Part shown: piece after piece, positions 38,210-49,405 of the stretch
Numbering within the stretch: the first letter of the stretch is position 1
Layout of the letters: the number at the start of each line of letters is the position of its first letter
Origin: Xylocopa sonorina
Taxonomy: Eukaryota > Arthropoda > Insecta > Hymenoptera > Apidae
Reading direction: 5' to 3'
Length of the DNA stretch: 64,000 nucleotides
Assembly: GCF_050948175.1 (NCBI RefSeq)
Contig: NC_135194.1
Location: 9,850,033-9,914,032, forward strand
Position numbers and translations under genes: made by a program
The notes under the pieces: model-generated
Told to the model about the DNA's origin: nothing
What the model saw: only the letters and a program-made list of their open reading frames with translations
The model's database searches: none

Positions 38210-40072
38210 TTTACGCGAAACGAATTTCAGTACTTTGAAACGAACTGGTTTTGGATTCAAGATCGCAACAGCGGTTGTCTTAATTATCAGCCGAGGTAAG
38301 CTCGTGAGGTACTGTTGAATTTATGAGGATCCAGATTATTTTGGTTGTACCATCCTTTTATTTTTTTCTATATAAAATTATAATGAGAGGGGGCGTTTTT
38401 GTGTCTATTCGAAATAGAGAATGTTTCAATACGAATTAGGATTCAAGGGCGAAATTGATATTAAAACTTTAGATTAAATTAGAAGACCGATGATTCCAGG
38501 TATTATCGTAATTTACAAAGACGTTTAAGGAAGAAACAAAAAAAAATGGCGCTCTGCTTATAAGCTAATATGTGCCGGTTATTTCTGTGCCAATTAAGGA
38601 ATTCGCGCTAATCTTAAATCTTACGTATAGCGAAACGTCTGAAAGAATTGTCGGATCGCTTCTTAACTTATTTAATAGGAAGAATCAAACACGCGGGGAT
38701 AAGATATAAATGTGTATAAGTTACAACAATTCTAAGGGATATCTAATCGACATATAGATTATTTGTTCCTGTTCTCTAATCCATAGAATTAGATCGTTTA
38801 AAAAGGTACTTGCTCGCTTAAAAAATCGACGTTAACAAAAATGTTCACGTTCAATGCAAACGTATTTCACCCTAACTCTTAATTACTCGCGTGCATTTTA
38901 AATTCTGCCCCGCCATTATCGTATCCTTTATATCTGTATATACATATTCTTGTTCTTTTCGTTTTTAATACACATCTGATCCCTGCTTCAGTTGCATGAC
39001 ATCAGTTTCTCTGAAATATGTTAACCAACGCATACATAAATTTCTGCTTTCCTAGAAACACCAATTATAAAATGAAATACCCAAACCCTTCTATTTCACG
39101 CGTTACAACAAATCCGTCGAAGACTTAAAGAAGAGAGAGTAGAAAATATGTTTCCAAGTATAAATCGTTCGAAATCGCAAGAAAACGCGCAGCAACGCGA
39201 AGGAATTCGAAAACGAACCGTGTCTTCCGCGTCTAACAGTGCAACTATCTTATTTCTTCGATTGTTTGGAGAGGAGTAATCAGCCTCGAACTGGGCGAGC
39301 GTCGAGATTGCGCCTCGTTCCGCGAACAGGCTACCCTGAAATCCTCGTATTTATCATTTAACACCCGGTTGATTACCTAATTAGCGAAATAACTAAATCG
39401 TACGTAGGAGAATTTTCGTCCCGCGGCGCCAGGCCGCCGCGCCCCTTTGGACAACCCCTCCGGGCGCCCCTAATGGACAGAGATTACACGGAGCGTCATT
39501 CGCTGTCATTAGGGCCGAGGGAATGGCCGATGCACGCTCGCGGGCCGCTTGGAACGCGCGTGAGGCTTCGTTTACGGAATACGACCCGGTAAATGACTTA
39601 ACCGTTGGCAAAAAACCACGCGTAAGTCATATTTCCTTTCGCGGTCCGGGCCGGCAGAGGCGGCTGTAACGCCAGCCGAGGAACGACGCCGCTTCGCGTC
39701 CATCGGACGCGCGAGCGTTCATTAATGGAACTGAAAGCGTTTTCGAGTTCCACGCGAGTGGACCGTGGCTGCTTCATAGCGGGCATTCGAGGCGAGTGTG
39801 ACTGCGAGGTTCGCGAACTTCGCTTCGCAGCTTCGAACTGACGAGTTCGTTGAATTCTTTTACGTATTGCGTGAGCGGCGAGATTATTCGCCGATTCGAG
39901 GCACTGATTGCATAGAATTTTGTATACTTATTGTTGATGGACGTTATTTAATGCAGCTAGATAAAGTAAGGATGTAATGTGTAAGATGAATGTTTTTTTT
40001 TAATCTTTCATAAGTTGTAAGAGATTTTTTCTCTGTTTTATAGAGAGTTTTCTTAAGTGTTAACATGTATTT

Positions 40073-40087
40073 ATGGGACACCCTGTA
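40073..40087 (-). mobile_element. Transposon-end-like TACAGGGTGTCCCAT motif
   Basis: On the minus strand the sequence reads TACAGGGTGTCCCAT, a common terminal motif of arthropod DNA transposons. It resembles 4183-4197 but has no visible element attached. Confidence 0.3.
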
Positions 40088-40718
40088 TCGCAGTATTTCA
40101 GTATTGTAGTCGTTGTATTGGGAAAAAATGTCGCTGGTTCACGTGGTCAGTAGATGATATCGGTGGAACGTAAGAAAAAGCGTAGGTGAATTTTCGCGTA
40201 GGAAGGCGGCCCTGTGTATCGAGCCCGGACGAGGAAAGACGGTTACGGTTCGAAACGCATCCTTCTTCGTGTGCAGATGCACGCACGCGTGCATTCGTGG
40301 GCGAGATGCAACGGTAGACAGCGTTCGCATCATACTTTTATCGCCTAGGTTCCGTCTTCCTCCAATTTAATAAAAATAACCGGAAGTTGTATCACACCGG
40401 TGAACTCGCCGCGAATGCCAGCGCGGACGCAGCAACCGCTATCGTTTCGAGCCTCTTCTGCCAAGAAATTTACTTCGCGATTAACCGCGTTCGATGAAAT
40501 CCAATACGCAGCGCTCTTTTGTTATCGTTGATTTTCTATTTCCGTTTAATTACTATCGTTCGTTCTCTGTATTCTTTGCAATTTTATTTTTTTACTTTAT
40601 TATTGTAAATGGATTAATGGATTATTTTATTTTACAGAAGTTATATTAGAATAATTTATTTATTATTAAAGGTACCAAGTATGCTAGTTATCTATCGGTA
40701 TATTTATATAAATACATT

Positions 40719-40782
40719 AGAGGTAGGCAGCTGTTGGTTCAAGGGGACGATTGAAAAATCGACAGCTGCCAAGCGGGCCTCT
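40719..40782. ncRNA. Multi-segment hairpin, candidate structured RNA
   Basis: AGAGG (40719-40723) pairs with CCTCT (40778-40782). GGCAGCTGT (40726-40734) pairs perfectly with ACAGCTGCC (40762-40770). Inside, CGATT and AATCG close a GAAA tetraloop (40748-40761), with a 13-nt unpaired left side. Three nested stems in 64 nt with a GNRA loop are suggestive. It sits about 180 bp beyond the 3' end of the exon candidate at 40959-41431. No known miRNA seed was recognised. Confidence 0.25.
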
Positions 40783-40958
40783 GACAGTTCTTAGTGATGA
40801 TTAAACGTGCTGTGCAAAAAACATTAGGTCCGACAGGAAGTGCTTATTTTAAGTAAAAATAAAATTCATTACATAAAATATCCATTACTACTACATTATC
40901 CTGCAATAATATACTTTCGTGGCCGTCCACGTCCACTAATATTTACTTTGTATTATAC

Positions 40959-41431
40959 CTCAAATAACTTATGTATCGCATACTCCAAACGATGCATCGT
41001 GCCAATAAAAAATCTCTCCATAGCGATACAAACTCCTGAAGCTCCAAAATCCAAGTACACGTTACATTCTACATCCAAATACGAAGAAAAATTGGCACGA
41101 GCCACCCTAAATCCTATTTCGTGTCCAGAATCGATCACCAAAGACGAACAACGATGTATTCTCTCCTCGCGTTCAGCAGCACCCAATAGCCATCCAGTAG
41201 CGTCACTTAAAATTAGCAGCAGGACGTTGGTGCCCGTTTCTTCGAGCTTTACAAGCGAACCGTGACCGAAATCAGAGCGAGAATCTCCGATAAACGGTCG
41301 ATGTTCGCCGGCCAGGTAAAAGTCAAGCAACTCTCTCGGTTCGGTTACGAGAAGCCACAGTCTCCGCGGTGGCAATTTGGCGCGGGATTTACAGGCGGGT
41401 CCCGAGCTATTGCTTTTCGCGGAGGAAATTC
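40959..41431 (-). CDS. Probable coding exon, product unrecognised
   Basis: This minus-strand frame is open from 41438 to the stop at 40953-40955 (162 codons). No ATG starts the frame, which suits an internal or terminal exon. CCTTCAG|GA at 41431 is a plausible acceptor and GAG|GTATAA at 40959 a plausible donor; without the donor it simply ends at TAA. The translation is balanced and protein-like, with many G-initial codons and no homopolymers, and includes LLDFYLAGEHRPFIGDSRSD, SDATGWLLGAAEREERIH and CNVYLDFGASGVCIAMERFF. I see no motif that I can assign to a family. A 141-codon frame on the opposite strand (40840-41265) is probably its shadow. I did not find neighbouring exons. An old pseudogene fragment is the alternative. 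Confidence 0.35.
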
Positions 41432-41439
41432 CTGAAGGC

Positions 41440-44400
41440 TAACGCCGCACCTAACGCGCATACCAGAGTGATCGTTCGCCATTTTTTTTTATCCTCGCCG
41501 CGAGCAAAGATTCGAACTGTCGACGCTCCACGACGATGCTGTTGGCGAGAATGGTCCTCTGGTCCTCATTTCGTAACAATTATGCGAATGTCCTCGCTAA
41601 GAGCATTTATAACATCATACTCACATAGAACTCTACACAAAATGAAGGGATAGAATCCTCCTCTATCCCCACGCCGCCATTTTTCTTCTTCTAACAACAC
41701 TGCTCATGACCACCCACAAAATGTTCAGAACAAATGTGTCGTGCTCGCAAATAAATGATACACCATTGACACCACAGTCTACAGGTCACAATGGAGTAAA
41801 GAAAGATTCCCGAGGCATCAAAGTACGACTCGCGCATCAGCATCGGTAATGACAAACCGCGCGGACGTTCTCCGCCAACCGCCTCGCCGATTCTTTGCCA
41901 ACCGTTAAAGTTCGTTTACAACCTGGTACCTTGTAAACGAACTACCGCCTCGGTCGACCCTACCCCTCGCTAATCGCGGAGCATCTTCGCGCGATTTACC
42001 AACCGGTGATCGAAATCCGGATGCCCGTGCGAAACACCGGCTCATCGTCGAGCCGACATCCTTGCCAACGGGCAGGAAAGTTCCGTCGGTTTTGCTCGAT
42101 CGCCTCTGTACGTGGTGTTCCCCCTCGAGCTTCGATTTTGTATTCCGTACGATCTTCTCGACGGCTTTTAATGGACGAGAAACGGAAACAGCGATGTTAG
42201 ACTCGTGGTTTTTATGGTTCAACGAATTGTTTGCGGTTAGCGATCATTTTGGATGTTGCGAGTAACATTAAAAGTTTCTATCTCGTGAGAAAACAATTGG
42301 GAGGAACTCACCCCTTGCGAGAGCCTGAAAGGGATGTTTCGAACAATTAAAATACCGAATCTCACTGAAACTATTGAAAAAACCAAAGGTAGAAATACAG
42401 TTCCGTAGCTGATACGCGATAATAATTATCGTAAGACGACTGGCGTTGGTAATCTCGAAGGTCGAGCCGCACCGTTGCTTCCTTATTGTACGCGAGGCTG
42501 GAACGAAGGCCAGAGGAAGATCGTGGCGCAGACACAAGAAGAAGAAGAAGGAACGGTGCGCGCATTAACTTCACGGCACGTTGGTTGTACGCGCGCATTT
42601 TACCCGCCACTGTCCGCACTCATTACGTAGGCGCAGCGATTTCAGAAATGTGGGGGTTCGCCGTGATTGCGCGGCCGATCTTTTATTTTCACCCCCTCGC
42701 GGGCTACGGAGGAAGGCAACGAGAGATTGCTGTGGACACGGGCGAAAGCATGCGGCCTGACGGTGTCCACGATGTTGACTCGAAGTTCCTCCTTTTTCGA
42801 GGGGTGGAAGGGATATAACTTTTTATTTTTACATCCACTTTATTAAATATTCCAGCGTATTATTTTCAAAATTGTATAGTCACACCAATTTTGCTTAATT
42901 CAAGGACGAATATTCCCTGCAATCTATCTAGAAGCACCACTGACAGGAAGTAACAATTTGTAGGATACAGATATACCCCATCGTTGCGTCAAACAGTTAA
43001 AATTTTCCTCATCCTGTTTACTTCTCATCCCCCGTTATAAAATCGGTTTTAACTCGACCGCGTTAAACGGCTGCGATTCGATGCACGGTCGTTAAGTGTT
43101 TTCTTTTTACCTCGCTGGGGTAGTAACTCACGTCGAAGCGAATCAAAAACGGTATCCTCCGCGGTCGACGATCGGTTCGACCGGGGCTTTCGTCATTGAT
43201 ATGCATATAAGCAACGGCTGCGATGAATGGCAAGATCGATATCCACGGGCGAGAGGACGAATAATAAAAAAAAGAGGGGGAAAAGAGGGGGTGAGAATTG
43301 GCGGGCGAGAAAGAGGGTGGCAACGCTGTTACTCTTCTTGTTCAAAAGCTCACATTGTTTGCGTAAAATGAATGGAATTCCAAAGAAAACAAATTTTATC
43401 GCCTCCTATTATTATTATTATTCACTTGGCCATTGTAAGGGTGGTTATATATCACGCGTACGATATTTCAGTTTACCGCTGCGAGCGAAATTTCGATACT
43501 CGATTGTACGGTTTTTTTTCTTTTTGGGAGGGCTTTCGAATGGAAGAACATTCTCGGATCTTCGGTGAAACAACGATGGCTGCCGCGAGTTTACGTCCTG
43601 CGGTCTTCTTTTCGCGTATGTCCTTCGAAATAATATCCGTGCTTGTTACATAGTTGGTTGAATTCTGAAGTTCGTACAAATTATAAGTCTGAATGCATCG
43701 ATAAGCAGTTCGCGAGTGACTCGAAACTCCGTTTTAAGCCTCCGCGTAATTTGCGTAATGAGTGCTTCAAAGCGCCAATTAGTATCTTCTTAACAGCACC
43801 CATCGGTACTTATCATCGAAGGAAACAGGTTCGAATCGTTCCAAGGTATTATATCTCTCGCATTTTTATTGGCTTTCAAAAGTGGATCAGCACGTACGCA
43901 AACAAAACTACTGCATTTCGAATACAAATAGAACATTTAAAAATTACTCAAAATAAAAAACTGCTACAAAATAACCCCTCAAAAAAACGAACAGCACATT
44001 TTCATCTCATTGCTCCGTTAAAATCAATCTCGAAATCCCTGCGAAGCAACTGCTTAATATTCTCCGAAAAATCACAAACCACGAAGCCCACGTTCGAGTC
44101 AAAAAAACGGACAAAAAAAAAAAAAAAAAATCGCCTCCACTTTGCTGTACAAGCTTCCCAGCGTTCTCCCGTCGTGTAAAACGTCAACAATGTACCGCAC
44201 CTTGCACGTTCCGGGCCGTTGGCGCGGCGGTGTCGAAAAAAATCAGGCGAGAAAAAGGGAAACCGCAGGCGGTCCCTCTCGAATTAACCGCTCCTTAGAG
44301 CGGGCCCCGTCCGGCTCGTCGTTTAAAATCGTTTCGATCGTGAATCTCGCGGCGCGATACGTTGTCAATTGCCGGCCGGTGGCCCCGTCGAATGTTTAAC

Positions 44401-45829
44401 GGGGATGATAAACGGGGCATGGGTCCCGATTAAAGGTAATCGGCCGATCGGCGCGGCTCACACCTGTATTCCCGGTAATAGACGGTTGTCCGTCCCTGCG
44501 GACAAGACCGGTAGCCGGGGCCGCGTACACGCCCCATCGTACGAAACGGCCGTTCCACCCGGTTGCGATCCGACAACATGCCGTATACACGCCGCCGCAG
44601 CGATACGGAGGTATGCGAGGTGGCTCACGCTTATGCATGCTCGCAGCATCTGTTGCTACAAGACAGACGTTCCCAACATTACGCTGCGACGTTACGATCC
44701 CCGTGGCCTCCACCGGGCCGCATATGCCGCCTCGAGAAGAGCACGTGTACGCGCGACCCTCTCGCGCCACACCCGCCCCGACGCTCCGCACGCTTCCACC
44801 CTTAGCCGTGGTCCACGCTGATTTATTTGGATTTTTTCTTCCGATTTTTCGATTTTTTCTCTTTTCTACTTTCTATAGTTTTTCTTCTCGAGCTTAAGTT
44901 CGATTGGGTTATTGATTGGTGGTCAAAGTTTGGTCGACTTGGGTTCTTGACCGGAGTTTCTTTGGATAATATTGAGCATCGATGTTTGGGTATGATTATT
45001 TCTGATTTTACTTCCTTTGATTCGTTGTTTGTTTTTCTGAGATTTGTGGTGGAGATTTTGTGTATGTTTCTGGTTTAGTGATTTGATGAATGTTATAGAG
45101 TATTATTTATTAGGTATAATTATTCTTTTTGTGCTTCGTATCCTATCTTTGATTCTTCCTTATAAGTAATAAAATTTGTTAGAAAGAGTTATGAGGAAGA
45201 TGATGAAAATGCATGAAGAGCAACGTTACTTTAGGGAAGTAATTTTGTTGCTATTTAATTGCTGTTAATATCACGAACAATAGATACCACATTGAGTGAA
45301 ACGTATATAATGGAAAGATCGCACATGAAAGTTATCATGATTTTATATTTCCAGATATACGTCTTACAAGTGAAGTTTCATTAAAAGAACATTGTAACAG
45401 CGTGTAGATGCTTTACATGACGATAAGAAAAAAAAACATACTTCACGCAAGAACCCTCGGACGCGACTGACCAGGTGCTCTTAATTGGTCTGGTCATCAG
45501 TTAAAAAACACACAGGAAAAGTCGATGCGGATGGCGTCTCCTTAATCGCGGACGCATACTGAATCTTGCATTACCTGATACATAAATTACCAATCCGCGT
45601 CCCCTATATCAAACTCGAGGGAGCCGCGTGTAAACTGTACCATTTTCAATAATTCATTCGACGAATTAAGCTGATTATACCACTGCCGTAACGCTCTCGA
45701 GATTGCACAATTTTAAGATTACGAAGAATTAATATGCCTCGCGTTTCCGTGTTTTTAAGGCGTCCGTACAAACGAACGTTTCTCGCCACGACAAACTATC
45801 CAAATACAATCGTACACGTAGTATCATGA
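41440..45829. other. Noncoding stretch
   Basis: CGCCATTT occurs at 41477 and 41675. The 43260-43320 segment is purine-rich and includes AGGGTGGC at 43314. Eighteen A lie at 44113-44130. The GC-rich block at 44160-44820 gives long overlapping frames on both strands (up to 150 codons) without motifs. The 44820-45080 segment is T-rich, hence a Phe-rich frame. No gene supported, unless further exons of the 41-kb candidate are hidden here. Confidence 0.4.
44113..44130 (+). repeat. Poly-A, 18 bases
   Basis: Eighteen uninterrupted A after an A-rich 180-bp lead (43930-44112) that is itself low complexity. It could be a retro-insertion tail, but no element body was recognised. Confidence 0.8.
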
Positions 45830-45838
45830 AATATTTAT

Positions 45839-46033
45839 TTGCGCCTATTTCTCGAGATCGTACACGAAGTCAATCGTCTTGCGCATAATTCGCAGCTAGA
45901 TAAACACAATCGGTTATACATGTATCTCTTCAATAGTAGGAACATCCGCGAGTGGAACAAATTACCCCTTGCACCGTCCATTTGCAATTCAGCGAAATTC
46001 ATTTGCAGCCAAGGTAAAAAAAGACTTAGATAA
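45839..46033 (+). mobile_element. Possible non-LTR retrotransposon reverse-transcriptase C-terminal remnant
   Basis: A frame open from 45830 to TAA at 46031-46033 contains NSRNIREWNKLP, followed by APSICNSAKFI and ending KKRLR. The phrase (T/N)IREWN(x)LP, then a hydrophobic/Ser/Phe-Lys segment and a basic end just before the stop, is typical of the C-terminus of CR1/Jockey-type reverse transcriptases in insects. Only about 40 residues match that pattern. No catalytic YxDD region lies upstream, so at best this is a 3' truncated and decayed copy. Chance similarity cannot be excluded. Confidence 0.3.
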
Positions 46034-49000
46034 AATAATCGAATAACATTAATTATCTGCACGAAGTAGATACATTCTACGTATGTACGCAACTGTTTCC
46101 TTCGCAGTCCTCTGGAAGATCTTATAATGGCACCAGATCGTAACCGTATCGAGTATCTTAATTACATTAATACCCAACTTAATAAATTACTCGCGAATCC
46201 ACAGCAAATCGACGATAGAACATTAAACCTCGCCGCTATTCGCTCGTAAAGATACACAGCTTTCTTACGAAGCTTTCCAGGAGGTTACTGATACGCGCGG
46301 AGGATGCCACGACGGTCGTTCGTTTCAACTTTGTCGAACGACGGTCTTCGAGCAGGACCACGGTCCTGATATCCTCGTTCGTTTTCACTTTTCTTACCCA
46401 TTTTCCTCAATTTCCCAGCTAGTTCCACTGGCACGTCTATCTGACACAGGCGTCGTTTACTGCCACAACTAGGTGAACGTGCTTACCTAGGCCAGGCGAA
46501 ATGTGGGGCACAGTTGAGCGGGGGCAATCAACGAATATCGTTCTGTTTAATGCCCTTTAAATACACTGATACGTTCGTTTCAATGTCTCCAATGTCACCA
46601 GGCGATAACGACGCCGGAAGTCTTGCAACGCGTTCAAATTTTAGTAAAGTGCAATCACAGTACAGTGGCGAAATTCCTACCCCTCTTTACGTTTACCATT
46701 TTCTTTTTTTTTTTTTTGTCGCTTCGAACCGCGGAATTTGGAAGATAGATTCGAGTGGCAGGGTTATCCAGGAAACTACGGGTTCACAGTATCCAAAGGG
46801 AGCGAACTATCCATTTAATTTGCCAATGATCAGCCCGCTCTTGAAACGCGCTATTGATTAAAGCGTCAACCGTGTTCCATTGACCCCGGCGTTTAGTAAC
46901 CCTAACAATGGCCTGCACGCCGGAAAATTGAATCCGTTGCGGAGGGTATTACCGAATCGTACGCGGCTCGTGTGCATCGTTAGCCTCGGCCTTTATTTTC
47001 GTTGTTACGAGCCGCGCAATCATCGCCGCCAGTGATTCCTTCGCGGAACAGGTGTCGAGGGGTGAGAACGGGTTGGCGCGCGAACTGTTAGCCTCGACAG
47101 CGGGTGTATAAAGACAGGAAGAAAGGTTTAGAAACCAAAGGAACATTATCGTGGAGCAATCGATTGTGAGTACACGAATATTCGGTTCTTTTTACAAATA
47201 TTACGCATTAAAGGATTCTGTGCAAGGGCAGCAACAGCCAAATTGAAAGGGTGAAAATGTAATATCAACGATAAAAAAAAAAGAGTCAGCTGATCCTCCT
47301 GGAAAACGCGAATCGTTCGACGAATGCGAGCAGTCGGTCGTGAAAAAGTTTTCCTTGGTTTTTCGTAGGTTCACCGGGTTCGTTAAACGAAGCGTCGACT
47401 CGATGCACGTTCGCCTCTTCTTAATTGCGCGCTTCTGGGGAAAGCGGAAACAGCGGGCCAAGGAGATTCTGATGAATCAGAGGGTCGGGGGTGGAATGAG
47501 GGGAAAAAAAAGTGAACGGCGCGACGCGTAATTGGTGTAATCGAGAGGCTGATGCGACTGTTCGACGACGGATAACGAACGGTGCCTGTTTTTGGCGCGT
47601 GAACATTTCTGATTGAATCGAGGGACGAGCTGCTGGGAAATGCGTACACTCTTACTCGAAAGTTTCGAGCATTGCAGAATTCTTCTCTTCTTACGATAAT
47701 TAAAAAGACTATCGATTACGCGTTAGTGTTAGCATTCACTGATTAGACATTCGTCGAAACGTGTCGAATAAAAAATACGTATGATCGAAGGAGATTACGG
47801 TTCCATCGTCGTATTTTGTTTGCAAATGCACTTGCCGTCCGTACTTGCTCCAGTTTTGGAGAACGTCCACGGTTTTCCCACGATTGGATATGTTTTAGTG
47901 CGTGAAATAAAGTGGCTGACCAACGATTAGTGCGTGAGATACTTTGTCGAGAAGTAAATACATAAATGTATTTTATGAGTATGAATGAACAAAAAATGGG
48001 TGAAAATCAAAAGGCGTGTAATGCGGTTGCGATAAAACGTACGTACGTACCGCGGAGATTCGACGCAAGACCAGCGTTAATGATAAGACAGATTCCAGAG
48101 GAAATCTGGCATGACCGGGTCATTTTTTCGCGATCGAAGGAGGTTTCACGCGTTGGTCATCGCGTGGAACCAAGATGGCCGCCATGAAGATCATTCCTCC
48201 GCGTTGCTGCATCGCTAAGCGATCAAGCGTGCAAAGGAACGACTCGACGATTCAATTTTCAATAATCGTACGTCGAAAGTTCACCAATTAGAATCATAAA
48301 AATGAATATTCTCTTGTCTACTCAATCAGAATGAAGTTTAGCTGAAAAAACAATTTTTACATATTTGAATAATTAATTTTTTCTGCAGTCTGAAAATTTT
48401 CATTCGAGTATTACTATCAAGATTAAAGTATCAGAATTCTTTGGAATCTATGAATATTTATTTAATATACAAGGTGAGTCAATTAATAGTACCATCTAAC
48501 GGTTTCTATTATACGTATTCCTTGTTGCGCGAAAAAGTTTCTCGAACTGCCTCAAACGTTGGAAACCTTTTTTTATGCAACAAGTAGCTTATCAGAAGAG
48601 CTTAACTATGTTCTCGATCGGTCAGATTCGAGAGATCCGTTAAGTTTTTCCCGATGCGCTCACCGTGTACGCTGCTAATAGTTAAGCAATTAGATTCTAT
48701 ATATTATGCCAAATAAGAAACGAATTTCATAGTCGAGCACGAAAGTAATAAATTAGCGAGTGCGCCAGAAATTACAAAGTTTAATGCTGTGATTTATGGC
48801 TGAGAAATGTAATATTTTACTGCCGCTTCTAATTACATCGTATCGCCGCCACGTGATCTATAAAGGATTCCGAATCTAGCTGCGAAGAAAACGCTACTAC
48901 TGTTTGCATAACAGAGACGTCACCGTTTGCTCCGATTCCACTTTGAAACGTGAGCAAAGCGTCTCGCGTTTATTATTAGCGGCAATCGCTTGTTTATTGT

Positions 49001-49330
49001 GCTAACACGATTTCAATTGTACACGCTTTTAACATTAAGCGATTGTTAGCACGCCATTTTGAAACGCTCGCACCGTCCCGTTTTCACTTGTGTTCTGCAC
49101 AGGGTGCTTGGCTGAAAGCGAAGTTAAAGGAGAGGGTTGGTTCCTGAAATAAAGGACTTCAAGAATACTCCTGTTGCTAATGTAAAATAATGCAGATTTC
49201 TAATGAGAAATTGATAGTAGATGAAGTTACGCGTTATTTCCATCGTCCCAGAATTTCAATACGTTCTTGTTCGATAAATTTTCAAAGAAAAATCGAATCT
49301 GAAAAGGTAATTTTTATTATTTTCAGAGTA
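46034..49330. other. Noncoding stretch
   Basis: A T-run of 14 lies at 46704-46717, a TATAAA word at about 47106, (ACGT)-type repetition near 48040, and AT-rich DNA at 48280-48480. Near 48473 the sequence ACAAGGTGAGTCAATTAA resembles arthropod transposon ends of the AGGGTGANTCA type, but nothing else of such an element is visible. CGCCATTT occurs at 49052. Confidence 0.4.
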
Positions 49331-49405
49331 TCATAAGTGCAGGTTTTGCAAGCGACTAACAGTGTCACAAGTGCAAGCTTTCTAAACGCGTGCAAGCGTC
49401 AACAG
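49331..49405 (+). repeat. Degenerate tandem repeat, two units
   Basis: TCATAAGTGCAGGTTTT with GCAAGCG (49331-49354) is followed by TCACAAGTGCAAGCTTT with GCAAGCG (49365-49399). The units differ by an insertion and substitutions. Confidence 0.4.

Larger units (their letters stand above)
37557..40700. other. Noncoding stretch
   Basis: GC-rich at 37560-38110 and 39400-39900, AT-rich at 38330-39190 and 40500-40720. AAATGGCG sites lie at 38043 (complement) and 38544. A strong hairpin is at 38143-38209 and a short transposon-end-like word at 40073-40087. No coding frame is convincing. Confidence 0.45.

Noticed and set aside
40726..40752. Resemblance of CAGCTGTTGGTTCAAGGGGA to the miR-133 complement
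   Set aside because: Only partial matches with shifted bases; the seed is not preserved, so I do not call miR-133.
43800..43850. GGTTCGAATC word resembling a tRNA B box
   Set aside because: No A box at the proper distance and no acceptor-stem pairing.
44369..44821. Opposing 150- and 131-codon frames
   Set aside because: Both strands are open in a CpG-rich block; the Arg/His/Cys/Pro-rich composition is typical of chance frames in such DNA.
47090..47175. TATAAA with a downstream GTGAGTAC donor-like word, as a possible promoter plus first exon
   Set aside because: Single short matches expected by chance; no initiator or coding exon follows.
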